From SIG710 sp045604985 (GTDB lineage Bacteria; Bacillota; Clostridia; Oscillospirales; CAG-272), in contig JAZUPD010000065.1 in NCBI GenBank assembly GCA_045604985.1, positions 1 through 33,932 of the forward strand: a DNA stretch of 33,932 nucleotides, written 5' to 3'. Positions 15,980 to 25,025 of this stretch are shown in pieces; position 1 is the first letter of the stretch; the number at the start of each line of letters is the position of its first letter. The translations under genes were made by a program, and so were the position numbers. The notes below the pieces were generated by a model. The model did not search any database and was not told the origin of the DNA. It was given only the letters and a program-made list of their open reading frames with translations.

Positions 15980-17106
15980 TTTTTATTGCGCTCCCCCTTT
16001 CCCGTAATCAAAAGTATTTCATCGTATATGACTTTATTTGCATCAAGCGAAGCAAAGCCCGAAATGGCAGATCCCATTTCTTTCCTTTTTTCCTCGCTGG
16101 ATATAAGCTTCTCTATCTCATTTTTAAGCCTGCCGCCAGCAAGCTCCTTCTCTTCAAGAAGGATGGTTCCGCCCATGTCGGCAATGACCTTTGCGTTTTT
16201 ATACTGATGGTTGCCCGTAACATTCGGTGAAGGGATCATTATGCTTGCCTTTTTCATCATCGCAAGCTCAGACACCGTCATTGCCCCGGCTCTTGAAATG
16301 ACTATATCCGCCGCCGCCATACGAAGGGGCATATCGTAAATATATTCCGAAAGAATGAGGTTCTCCTTTCCGTTGAGACCGTATTCCTCGAACATTGCCC
16401 TTGAAGCATCTGCTTCAATAGCACCGCAGGCGTGCTGATGAAGAATATCGTCTCTGCCACGGACAAGATCTCGCATAAGAGCAAGACAAGCCTCGTTAAC
16501 CTTTTCTGCGCCCATGCTTCCGCCGTATGAAAGGATATAACAACCGTATTTCCCGTCAATTCCCAGCTTTTTTCTCGCTTCTTCATAGCTTATTGCGCCA
16601 AAAGATGCCCGCAGAGGGTTTCCGACGTGCTTTATCTTTTCCTTTGCGGTAAGATATTTTGCGCTCTCCTCAAAATTGAGCCAAATCCTATCAACATATT
16701 TTTGCAGTTTGCGAACCGCAACACCGGGAAATGCATTTGATTCATGGACCGCCGTAGGTATTCCCATTTTTGAAGCTGCAACGAGCACGGGCCAGCAAAC
16801 ATAACCTCCCGTACCGATAACGATATCGGGCTTGAACTCCTTTACTATTTTTTTTGCCTTCATCGGGGACACGAGGGCAAGATAAGCAGACTTTATGTTT
16901 GATGGCGAAAGCGAACGCTTGAAGCCCTTTATTTCGACATGCTTTATGGGATAGCCCTCTGCCGCCGTAAGATTATTTTCTATACCCTTTGCAGTACCAA
17001 CAAAAAGTATATCTGCTTCGGGGATATTTCTCTTTATCGTATTGGCAATGGCAATGGCAGGATTTACATGTCCTCCCGTGCCGCCGCCTGTCATTATAAC
17101 TCTCAT
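15976..17106 (-). CDS. murG: UDP-GlcNAc:lipid I GlcNAc transferase MurG
   Basis: A peripheral membrane GT28 enzyme that adds GlcNAc to lipid I to give lipid II. The start at 17106 is chosen because GGAGG lies 5 nt upstream and the protein then begins MRVIMTGGGTGGHVNPA, as in the family; an earlier in-frame codon would only add 13 residues. This gives 376 residues. The N-terminal glycine loop GGGTGGH (7-13), HESNAFPG, the C-domain SYGGSMGAEKVNEA and the UDP-GlcNAc site (SRAGAMTVSELAMMKKASIM) are intact. It lies 20 nt after ftsW and overlaps ftsQ. Confidence 0.96.
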   Translation of the reverse strand: MRVIMTGGGTGGHVNPAIAIANTIKRNIPEADILFVGTAKGIENNLTAAEGYPIKHVEIKGFKRSLSPSNIKSAYLALVSPMKAKKIVKEFKPDIVIGTGGYVCWPVLVAASKMGIPTAVHESNAFPGVAVRKLQKYVDRIWLNFEESAKYLTAKEKIKHVGNPLRASFGAISYEEARKKLGIDGKYGCYILSYGGSMGAEKVNEACLALMRDLVRGRDDILHQHACGAIEADASRAMFEEYGLNGKENLILSEYIYDMPLRMAAADIVISRAGAMTVSELAMMKKASIMIPSPNVTGNHQYKNAKVIADMGGTILLEEKELAGGRLKNEIEKLISSEEKRKEMGSAISGFASLDANKVIYDEILLITGKGERNKK

Positions 17107-17126
17107 TTTTCCTCCAAGTCGGCAGA

Positions 17127-18461
17127 TTATTTTTTCATATGGCAATATCTCGAAATTCCCAGCACTATGCCCATCTCTATCATCTGAAGCATCAGCTGTG
17201 TTCCCCCCGACGAAAAGAAAGGGAGAGAAATTCCGGTATTCGGCAATGTTTTGGTCACAACCGCAATATTGAGTGCAACCTGCAAAGCAAGTTTCACCAT
17301 TATTCCCATAACCAGATAATACGCATATTTGTTAGGTGCTTTTTTTGCTATGAATATTCCTCTCAGAATAAGCGCAAGAAAGAGCATCATAACGGCAAAT
17401 GCGCCAACAAATCCAAGTTCCTCGCAAACGATAGTGAAAATAAAGTCATTCTGCGGCTCGGAAACGTATCCGTATTTCTGAATACTGTTTCCAAGTCCAA
17501 CACCGAAAATTCCACCCGAAGCAATGGCATAAAGTCCTTGAATGGTCTGCCATCCTTTGCCCGAAGGGTCTGACCAAGGGTCAAGATATACATTAAGTCT
17601 GCCAGTGGCATATCCGCTGAGTAAAATAAGTCCAGAAATTGCGACAACCGCAATGATTATAATTGCAACAAGCCATTTTATCCTCGTTCCGCCGATAAGC
17701 ATCATAGCAAACGCAATGCCTGCAAAAATAATTATTGCGGAAAAATGATGCTCAAAATAAATAAGTCCCACAAAAACCAAAAGTATGAGACCCGGATATA
17801 TCATTCCGTAAAGAAAAGACGTTCCGTTTTTATCGCTTGTCACCTTTTCCCTATGTCCTGCGAAAAAGATCGCATAAAGCATTATAATTGCGAGCTTTGC
17901 AAGCTCCGAGGGCTGAAAAAGGGGCAGGAGGGGAAGATCAAGCCAACGCTTTGCGCCGTTTCTTACCTCTCCGAAGATAAGCACGCAAACAAGCAAAATA
18001 ATGGCAACAACGCTTATAACATATGTAAAAGCCTTAAACAGCTCGGGAGGCGCAAAGGTCATCGCAACGAATACTATTATAGCAAAAAGCAGATTTTTTA
18101 TATGCTCAAAGAGGAAATGGTAACTATCATCATACTTTTTTTCAGCATAAGCATAGCTTGCGCTGAAGCTCATAACTGTTCCCACCGCTATAACCATCAA
18201 TAGCAAGATGAGAAATACCGAATCAATTCCCGAGGGCTTTCCGAAATAGTCAAAAGTAAGTGCGCGTACAACCCTTTTTGAGGCAGTCAGCTCTTTCATT
18301 TCTTCATTTTTGGGAGCGGGCATACCGCTTTTCACCTTACCCTGCGCTTCCATTCCCGAGGGTGAGACTCTTTGGGAGGGTGCGACGGCACTCCTCTTTA
18401 TTTCCTGTTTTTTTTCAGGTGCGGAACGCCTAACGAAATTATTATCATCTCTGTTATTCAA
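17127..18461 (-). CDS. ftsW: SEDS peptidoglycan polymerase FtsW/SpoVE with long N-terminal tail
   Basis: A polytopic SEDS glycosyltransferase that polymerises lipid II at the septum with its cognate PBP2. I start at the TTG at 18461, which has GGAGG 8 nt upstream; the protein is 444 residues. About 75 hydrophilic, basic residues precede the first helix, longer than in typical FtsW, and about ten helices follow. Motifs include NGAKRWLDL, QPSELAKLA, NVYLDPWSDPSGKGWQ, YVSEPQNDFIFTIVCEELG and PNTGISLPFFSSGG. It could be the vegetative FtsW or the sporulation SpoVE; the neighbouring spoVD and sigK make either possible. It lies 27 nt after mraY. Confidence 0.94.
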   Translation of the reverse strand: MNNRDDNNFVRRSAPEKKQEIKRSAVAPSQRVSPSGMEAQGKVKSGMPAPKNEEMKELTASKRVVRALTFDYFGKPSGIDSVFLILLLMVIAVGTVMSFSASYAYAEKKYDDSYHFLFEHIKNLLFAIIVFVAMTFAPPELFKAFTYVISVVAIILLVCVLIFGEVRNGAKRWLDLPLLPLFQPSELAKLAIIMLYAIFFAGHREKVTSDKNGTSFLYGMIYPGLILLVFVGLIYFEHHFSAIIIFAGIAFAMMLIGGTRIKWLVAIIIIAVVAISGLILLSGYATGRLNVYLDPWSDPSGKGWQTIQGLYAIASGGIFGVGLGNSIQKYGYVSEPQNDFIFTIVCEELGFVGAFAVMMLFLALILRGIFIAKKAPNKYAYYLVMGIMVKLALQVALNIAVVTKTLPNTGISLPFFSSGGTQLMLQMIEMGIVLGISRYCHMKK

Positions 18462-18488
18462 TTTTCGCACCTCCAAAAATTATTTAAA

Positions 18489-19484
18489 TCAAATTCTGAT
18501 TCCAAGCCAGGCTGCAGCGCAGAAAAGAGCTGTTAGTACCGAGAAAACACAAACTATCTTTATCTCGCTCCAACCGCATTTTTCAAAATGATGATGGATC
18601 GGCGCCATCTTGAAAACACGCTTTTTCGTAAGCTTATAGACTGCGACCTGAAGCATAACGGAAAAGGTCTCGATAACGAAAATAAGTCCGAAGATAAGTA
18701 CGAGCAAGGGATTATTCATAAGGAATGCCGCTCCAACGATCATTCCGCCAAGAAAAAGCGAGCCTGTGTCTCCCATAAAGACCCTTGCAGGGTAGAAATT
18801 GAAAACCAAAAAACCAAGTGTTCCGCCCATAAGACAGCTTGAGGTAAGTCCGAGGGAGAGATTTTCTGCCACAAGCGAAAGAATGCAGAGGAAAATTCCT
18901 ACCACAAAACTCACAGCACTTGCAAGACCGTCAATCCCGTCGGTAAGATTTACGCTGTTCACAATTCCCGTTATGAGAATGATGGCAAAAACGTAATAAA
19001 GCATACCCATGTCCCACTCAATTCCGAAATACGGAATATAGAGAACCGTTGTGAGATATCCCGTGCGGTGAAGTACGAAAATATAGATAACGGCAACTAT
19101 GACCTGAAGCAGAAATTTTTGATACGCAAGAAGTCCCTCGTTCTGCTTTTTCACAAGCTTCGTATAGTCATCCACAAATCCAACCATACCGTTGACGGTT
19201 GCAAGTCCCAGCGTCAGCGCAAGAGGGATAAGTCCTGCAGCACTCTCCTTAATGCCGAAATAAACGAAAATTCCCGCCATGACGATAAGTATCGCCAAAA
19301 TAAAGCATATTCCGCCCATGGTGGGAGTTCCCTCCTTGGATTTGTGCCATCTTGGTCCGATATCAAGTATCTTTTGTCCGACTTTATGGCTTTTCAAAAT
19401 TGGAATTATCCTTTTTGAGATCAGAACTGTCACTAAAAATATCAGAACTGCCGCCATTAACATCACGGTGATTTGGTTTTTCAT
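18489..19484 (-). CDS. mraY: Phospho-MurNAc-pentapeptide transferase MraY
   Basis: An integral membrane enzyme that transfers phospho-MurNAc-pentapeptide to undecaprenyl phosphate, making lipid I. From the ATG at 19484 (AAAGGC 6 nt upstream) it has 331 residues; an in-frame GTG 15 nt earlier overlaps the murF stop as GTGA and is the alternative start. About ten membrane helices are visible. Catalytic residues lie in FVDDYTKL (D105, D106) and NLTDGIDGLA (179-188), and the cytoplasmic histidine motif MAPIHHHFE is near the C terminus. murD, which often follows mraY, is missing; ftsW follows instead. Confidence 0.96.
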   Translation of the reverse strand: MKNQITVMLMAAVLIFLVTVLISKRIIPILKSHKVGQKILDIGPRWHKSKEGTPTMGGICFILAILIVMAGIFVYFGIKESAAGLIPLALTLGLATVNGMVGFVDDYTKLVKKQNEGLLAYQKFLLQVIVAVIYIFVLHRTGYLTTVLYIPYFGIEWDMGMLYYVFAIILITGIVNSVNLTDGIDGLASAVSFVVGIFLCILSLVAENLSLGLTSSCLMGGTLGFLVFNFYPARVFMGDTGSLFLGGMIVGAAFLMNNPLLVLIFGLIFVIETFSVMLQVAVYKLTKKRVFKMAPIHHHFEKCGWSEIKIVCVFSVLTALFCAAAWLGIRI

Positions 19485-19495
19485 AGTGTCGCCTT

Positions 19496-20938
19496 TCACT
19501 TTGGTAATTTGTCTTTATTCTCTCTAATATATTCGATTATCTCCTCTGCCGAAATCGAACGGCTCGCTTTGACGAGAAGAATATCGCCCTTTTTCAAAAC
19601 ATGGAGCAGCATTTCTCCGCTTACAGAGGGAGTTTTTGCTCTTGGATTTACAAAAATATTTTCCGCCCTCATTCCTCGCTTTTCGGCAGCAAGTGCAATA
19701 TCCTTTGCTCGTTCACCGTATGTGAGAAGCACCTGTGCACCGCTTCCCGCAAGATATTCGCCAATCTCTCGGTGAAGCTGAGGTGAATTTTCACCAAGCT
19801 CAAGCATATCTCCGAGAAGGGCAACCGTTCTTGCGCCGCCCATCTGGGAAGAAAGCTCATGCATAACGTCAATTGCAGAGCGCATTGACTCGGGGCTTGC
19901 GTTATAGCAATCCTCGATGACGGTTATTCCGCAAAGATCGTATATATTCTGTCTCATTTTTGCACTCTTATAGCCAAGAAGACCTCTTCTTATAGCTTCG
20001 ATATCCATTCCGAATATTCTGCCAACGGAAAATGCAAAAAGTGCTGCATAAACATTGTGCTGGCCCATAACGGGGATCTCGATATCTGTATATATCCTAC
20101 CGCCCAACAGCAGATCGAACGTGGTCTTTCCTATACTCATCCTGATATTCAGCGCACGCATATCTGCGTCCCTGTTTTCAATTCCAACGTAAAATACCTT
20201 TTTTCCGCCTTTATCGGCTTTAAGGAGCAAAGGCTCATCGCCGTTGAGTATCAGTATTCCGTTCTCGTCAAGCCCCTCTGCGATCTCCATTTTTGCTAGG
20301 CAAATATTTTCCCGTGAGCCGAGAAGCTCCATATGCGAAGTGCCGATCGCAGTGATTATGGCAACGTTCGGCTTTGCAATGGCAGTGAGCGACGATATTT
20401 CACCAAAGCCGCTCATTCCCATTTCTAAAACAGCCGCTCCCGCATCCTTCGGTATTTCTACCATTGACATTGGCATTCCGATAACGCTATTGAAATTTCC
20501 CTGAGTCTTAAATGTTTTTGTCTTTTCCGTAAGCACGGAATAGACGAATTCTTTTGTGGTAGTCTTTCCGACACTTCCCGTAATCCCCACAGTAAAGCAT
20601 CCGCACTCGCTCTTAAAATAGCCTGCAAGAGCGGCAAGTGCATTCTCGATGCTATCAACGAGAATTATGCCATAGGGCTTATTTGTATTCATCTCGGGCT
20701 GCTTCGTTGCAATGAAAAACGGGCATCCATTCTCTGCAGCAGAAGACATATAGCTGTGGCCGTCAACTTTTTCCCCCACTATCGCAACGAAGATCGTATC
20801 CTTATCTGCTTCTCTCGAATCGGTGCTTATTGCTTTCGGCTTCTCATCTCCGCTTATCCCAAAAAGAACAAGTCTTCCGCCGCAAAGCTCCGCTATCTGC
20901 CCAAAGGTAAGGCTTATATGTGAAAATTCCGATCTCAT
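19496..20938 (-). CDS. murF: UDP-MurNAc-tripeptide:D-Ala-D-Ala ligase MurF
   Basis: A cytoplasmic Mur ligase that adds D-Ala-D-Ala to UDP-MurNAc-tripeptide, completing the pentapeptide used by MraY. It has 480 residues. The N-terminal substrate domain contains STDSREADKDTIFVAI, the ATP P-loop is ITGSVGKTTTKE (119-130), followed by QGNFNSVIGMP and the C-terminal domain with DCYNASPESM and ALLGDMLELG. AAAGGAAC lies about 7 nt before the ATG. That site falls inside an imperfect duplicate of the end of murE. It overlaps or abuts mraY downstream. Confidence 0.96.
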   Translation of the reverse strand: MRSEFSHISLTFGQIAELCGGRLVLFGISGDEKPKAISTDSREADKDTIFVAIVGEKVDGHSYMSSAAENGCPFFIATKQPEMNTNKPYGIILVDSIENALAALAGYFKSECGCFTVGITGSVGKTTTKEFVYSVLTEKTKTFKTQGNFNSVIGMPMSMVEIPKDAGAAVLEMGMSGFGEISSLTAIAKPNVAIITAIGTSHMELLGSRENICLAKMEIAEGLDENGILILNGDEPLLLKADKGGKKVFYVGIENRDADMRALNIRMSIGKTTFDLLLGGRIYTDIEIPVMGQHNVYAALFAFSVGRIFGMDIEAIRRGLLGYKSAKMRQNIYDLCGITVIEDCYNASPESMRSAIDVMHELSSQMGGARTVALLGDMLELGENSPQLHREIGEYLAGSGAQVLLTYGERAKDIALAAEKRGMRAENIFVNPRAKTPSVSGEMLLHVLKKGDILLVKASRSISAEEIIEYIRENKDKLPK

Positions 20939-20940
20939 TT

Positions 20941-21024
20941 CTGTTCCTTTCGTTTGGTCCGTAATATTCTTCAGTCGCTCTCAAATCAGTTTTTTCCGTT
21001 TGGTCCATAAAATTTTTCCGCAGC
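20941..21024 (-). repeat. Imperfect tandem duplication of the 3' end of murE
   Basis: Two 39-nt segments (20941-20979 and 20986-21024, counted with the second starting at 20987 for alignment) match at about 29 of 39 positions, including CGTTTGGTCC. One copy encodes the MurE tail AAEKFYGPNGKN; the other lies after the stop and would read ATEEYYGPNERN in another frame. The outer copy supplies the murF ribosome binding site. Confidence 0.7.
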
Positions 21025-22554
21025 TTCTCTTGCAATATTTTTTTCGCTGAAGGGATGCTTTCCGTCTTTGTCTATCTCGTATTCCTCATGCCCCTTTCCC
21101 GCAAGGAGGATGATATCTCCGCTCAGGGCATTTTCTATGACATAGTATATAGCTTCTCTTCTGTCCTCAATAATCTGCGCCTGCTCGCGCGCGAAAGAAA
21201 AATCAAAACCGACGATTATGTCGGAAATTATATTGCGAGGATCCTCGCTTCGGCTATTATCCGAGGTTATAACGGTAAAATCCGCAAGTTGCGATGCTAT
21301 TTTGCCCATTTCGCTCCTCTTACCCCTGTCTCTTTCTCCACCGCATCCGAAAAGCAGAACTATTCTCTGCCCTTTTTTTCTGAAATCCCTTGCAGTAAGC
21401 AAAAGATTTTCGAGAGCGTCTGGTGTATGGGCATAGTCGATGAATACCGAAAAATCAGCTCCCGAACAGAGTTTAATGCGCTCGAATCTGCCGTCTATTC
21501 CCTTCATGTGCCGAAGTGCGTCCTGAATACTTCTGCAATCTATCCCGAGAGCAAGAGCGCATGATGCCGCCTGAAGCGTGTTCATTACGGTAAAACGCCC
21601 GGGAATGTGACTTTTAATCTTGAAAACGGAGCAAACAGAGCTTAAAATATACTCAACTCCGTCACAACCATGACTTTTAATGTTTATGGCAGCATAATCG
21701 CACCTTCGATGCTCGTCTAAGGTGCAAAGCCTGATGTTTTTGCACCCGCTACTCTCCGCTTCCTCAACAATACTCCTAAAATAAGCATCGTCACCGTTTA
21801 TGATCGCCGTATCCGTCATGCGGAAGAGCTTTTTCTTTGCAACAAGATAATTCTCCATGCTTCCGTGAAAATCAAGATGGTCAGGCGTAAGATTAGTGAA
21901 AACTGCCGCCTCAAACCTTAGAGGTGCAATCTTATCAAGGGCGAGAGCATGGGATGTTGCCTCAATAAAGACATATTTCACCCCATCCGCTTTCATCACA
22001 GAAAGCATCTCATATAGCTCCTTCGGATCGGGGGTTGTCATATTGGCTTTTTCATCCTCGGAACGTATCGAAATGAGTTTTTCGCCTGAATAACACCTGA
22101 CAGTACCGATAAGCCCTGTTTTGTAAAGTGCCGTGCCAAATATTTCCCTCAACATATGGGTAACGCTGGTCTTTCCGTTAGTTCCCGTGACGGCTACGAG
22201 CTTCATTCCTTCCGCAGGTCTCGAATACCAAGCGTTCCAAAGATATGCAAGAGCTTTTCTTGTGTTTTCCGTCCTCAAAATAACGGGGGCTCCGTCTTGC
22301 AAAAACATTTTTTCGTCGATCTCTGCGCCTTTTTGGGCAAGAATCACCGAGGCACCCTTTTCTACCGCTTCTGCGATATGATCGTGTCCGTCCGCTCTTG
22401 CCCCCGCAATGCAGACAAAGAGCGAGCCTTTTCTTACTTTTCTCGAATCCGAGAAAATGTCACTTATTTCAAGGTCGTCAAATATGGTTTTAGATTTTTG
22501 CCCGTCCAAAACAGTTTCGATGCTTATATCCGATATAAGTTCGATAAGCTTCAA
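20986..22554 (-). CDS. murE: UDP-MurNAc-dipeptide:meso-DAP ligase MurE
   Basis: A cytoplasmic ligase that adds the third stem-peptide residue to UDP-MurNAc-L-Ala-D-Glu. The P-loop is VTGTNGKTS (122-130), with TTPDP and the catalytic-domain motifs EATSHAL and NLTPDHLDFHG. DNSRSEDP (432-439) has the arginine of the DNxRxEDP motif that selects meso-diaminopimelate over lysine. The start is TTG at 22554: an in-frame TGA lies three codons upstream and GGGGTG is 7 nt before the TTG. The 522-residue length is slightly long. A 122-nt gap separates it from spoVD; I see no firm promoter there. The tail is duplicated past the stop. Confidence 0.95.
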   Translation of the reverse strand: MKLIELISDISIETVLDGQKSKTIFDDLEISDIFSDSRKVRKGSLFVCIAGARADGHDHIAEAVEKGASVILAQKGAEIDEKMFLQDGAPVILRTENTRKALAYLWNAWYSRPAEGMKLVAVTGTNGKTSVTHMLREIFGTALYKTGLIGTVRCYSGEKLISIRSEDEKANMTTPDPKELYEMLSVMKADGVKYVFIEATSHALALDKIAPLRFEAAVFTNLTPDHLDFHGSMENYLVAKKKLFRMTDTAIINGDDAYFRSIVEEAESSGCKNIRLCTLDEHRRCDYAAINIKSHGCDGVEYILSSVCSVFKIKSHIPGRFTVMNTLQAASCALALGIDCRSIQDALRHMKGIDGRFERIKLCSGADFSVFIDYAHTPDALENLLLTARDFRKKGQRIVLLFGCGGERDRGKRSEMGKIASQLADFTVITSDNSRSEDPRNIISDIIVGFDFSFAREQAQIIEDRREAIYYVIENALSGDIILLAGKGHEEYEIDKDGKHPFSEKNIAREAAEKFYGPNGKN

Positions 22555-22676
22555 GCATTTTCACCCCGCTTTTAGATGTTTGTTTGCAAAATTTGTTAGA
22601 CATCCATCTAGTTTGGGGCTTTTTCAGCACCAAATCCGTATTTTTAGCATCTTTATTAAAGTTTTTAAAGTAAATA

Positions 22677-24995
22677 TCAATCAGTTCCGTCGAGATATCT
22701 GAATTCTACGGTAACGAGAGTACCCTTTGGCACGATCTCTCCTGCCGCTGGGGATTGTGAAACAACAACAGCACCTGCGCCGTTCTCATAATTCGTTGCG
22801 CCTACAATATTTATATTAAGCTTGCTGTTAACTATCATGATATTGGCAAGGGATGCCGTTTTTCCTATCACATCGGGAACGGTAGTTTTATCCCCGCTTT
22901 CGATCTCACCGGTATAAAGATATACCTTGCCGTCCTTGCGGACGCCGCTACCGCCCTCAGGTGCCATTTTTACTATCTTATCTCCGTCACCTACGACCTC
23001 ATATTCAAGTCCTCGGTATCCAAGGCTTGATTTTGCATCTTCAAGTCCCCATCCGACATAATTTGGAAGAGTTTTATTTAAATTTTCAAGCTCCTTTTCC
23101 GTATAGACCGCTTCAACTCCAAGATATGGCAGAATTGATCTCATAACATTTGCAACATATGGTGCTGCAACTATACTTCCGTAAACAGAACCTTTATTGG
23201 GTTCATCTACCATTATAAGAACCGCAACTTGTGGGTCGTCCGCAGGTGCATAGGCAACCGTTGAGCCAACTCTGAAGGGAGTGCTTCCATCCGGAAGTCT
23301 CTTATCCTTTTTTTCGGTAGTACCCGTCTTTGCGGCAATGCGATATCCCGCAACATATGCGTTTTTTGCACCGCCGTCTCCGGAAACACCTTCCTCGAGT
23401 ATTTTCGTTATGGTCTCGCACACCTCTGTGCTGACCACCTGACGCTTTGTACCCTCATCGAAGGAATAGACGACATTTCCGTCCGAATCCCGCATCTCGC
23501 TGACAATATGAGGAGTTACAAGATATCCGCCGTTTGCAACCGATGCGATGGCTCTTATCTGCTGAATTGGAGTTACGGTGAAGTTCTGTCCGAAAGAGGC
23601 CGTTGCCAGCTCAACCTGATTGAAATTTTCAACCTTATGAAATATAGAATTTCCTTCGCCGGGAAGATCTATACCCGTTTTCTCCATAAGTCCGAATGCA
23701 TTAAAATAATCATAGAATTTTGCAGATCCGAGACGGAGTGCTATGGTCATAAGAGCAGGATTGCAGGACTGCTGAAGTGCTCTTGCAAAGCTTTGTGTAC
23801 CATGCCCCTTTGTTTTGTGGCAATGGATGGGCTGGCTGTATCCGGGAACGAAATATGCACCCGTGCAAACGAAGGTCTCGCCAACCTGAACGACCTTTTC
23901 CTCAAGGCACATGGCGGTAGTTATGACCTTAAAGGTAGAACCGGGCATATAAGTGCTGGTTATCGCCTTATTTGACCATGATATATTGCGAAGCTCTCTA
24001 AGCTTTGCGCTGTATTTTTCGTTTTCCTCGTCTATATTCTCATCCTTTGCGTATTCGGAAAGAATATCGAGAAAATATTCGTCAAGAGTAAAGGGATCAT
24101 TGCAATTAAAATCGGGAATGGTGGACATTGCGAGAATTGCACCCGTATTTACATCAATTACTATTCCGCAAACCCTCTCATCCGCTCCGTTATCCGCAAG
24201 GGTCGCACGAAGCTGATTTTCAAGCTCATACTGAATAAACATATCAATAGTCGTCGTGATATCATAGCCGTCGATGGCGTCAACATAGTTTTCGTACTCC
24301 GTCGGCATCTCTCGCCCCTTTGAATCTCGGGCAGTGACGTAGATACCGTTCGTTCCCGCAAGCTCGTCTTCATACATATGTTCTATGCCGTAAAGACCGT
24401 TATGATCCGATCCCGTAAATCCCAACACTGTGGAAGCGAGGCTGTCGTAGCAATAATACCTCTTTGGGGTCGCCTCAAGATGTATCATATTTTCAAGCTC
24501 ATTTGCATTGATGAATTTTCTTATCTCTACTGCGACTTCATTTTCAACGTTCCTCGCTATCGTCTCATCAAGTCTATTCACCTTGGCCGCCTTTTCTATT
24601 ATGGAAGAACGGTCCACATCAAGGATCGAGGAAAGAAAATCCGCAATGAGAGCATCAAGACCGGGTCTTGGGTCTTTTTGACTCTTTTTCCCCTCTCCGT
24701 CAACTCCCTTTATTGCATTTTGAATATCGGAGGGTGAAATAAAAACTCGATATACCGTTATATCTGTTGCAAGAAGAACACCGTTTGTATCATATATATC
24801 GCCGCGCTCTGCGGGAATGACCGATTCTGTGGTCATCTGCGAGACTACCTGCTTTCTGTATTCTTCGTGATTTCTGGTCTGAAGATACAAAATACGCCCC
24901 GCAAGTCCTAAAAAAGCAAAAATTATTGCGATCGTTACAGTAAGAAAAGCACCCCCGCTATTGTCTTCCGAAGCCTTTTTCAGCTTTTTCTTCAT
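22677..24995 (-). CDS. spoVD: SpoVD/PBP2-type penicillin-binding transpeptidase with two PASTA domains
   Basis: A class B penicillin-binding protein that cross-links septal or spore-cortex peptidoglycan with its SEDS partner. Its 772 residues comprise a basic tail, one membrane helix (about 17-38), a dimerisation domain with PAERGDIYDTNGVLLAT, and the transpeptidase with STFK (nucleophile S353, K356), SCN (410-412) and KTG (556-558). Two PASTA domains occupy about 632-700 and 705-768. AAAGGGG lies before the ATG. Two PASTA repeats and the dcw position suit both SpoVD and division PBP2; no second PBP gene is nearby, so one protein may serve both roles or another copy exists elsewhere. Confidence 0.93.
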   Translation of the reverse strand: MKKKLKKASEDNSGGAFLTVTIAIIFAFLGLAGRILYLQTRNHEEYRKQVVSQMTTESVIPAERGDIYDTNGVLLATDITVYRVFISPSDIQNAIKGVDGEGKKSQKDPRPGLDALIADFLSSILDVDRSSIIEKAAKVNRLDETIARNVENEVAVEIRKFINANELENMIHLEATPKRYYCYDSLASTVLGFTGSDHNGLYGIEHMYEDELAGTNGIYVTARDSKGREMPTEYENYVDAIDGYDITTTIDMFIQYELENQLRATLADNGADERVCGIVIDVNTGAILAMSTIPDFNCNDPFTLDEYFLDILSEYAKDENIDEENEKYSAKLRELRNISWSNKAITSTYMPGSTFKVITTAMCLEEKVVQVGETFVCTGAYFVPGYSQPIHCHKTKGHGTQSFARALQQSCNPALMTIALRLGSAKFYDYFNAFGLMEKTGIDLPGEGNSIFHKVENFNQVELATASFGQNFTVTPIQQIRAIASVANGGYLVTPHIVSEMRDSDGNVVYSFDEGTKRQVVSTEVCETITKILEEGVSGDGGAKNAYVAGYRIAAKTGTTEKKDKRLPDGSTPFRVGSTVAYAPADDPQVAVLIMVDEPNKGSVYGSIVAAPYVANVMRSILPYLGVEAVYTEKELENLNKTLPNYVGWGLEDAKSSLGYRGLEYEVVGDGDKIVKMAPEGGSGVRKDGKVYLYTGEIESGDKTTVPDVIGKTASLANIMIVNSKLNINIVGATNYENGAGAVVVSQSPAAGEIVPKGTLVTVEFRYLDGTD

Positions 24996-25025
24996 AGCGA
25001 TCCCCTTTCTGTTTTATAGGTCAAA

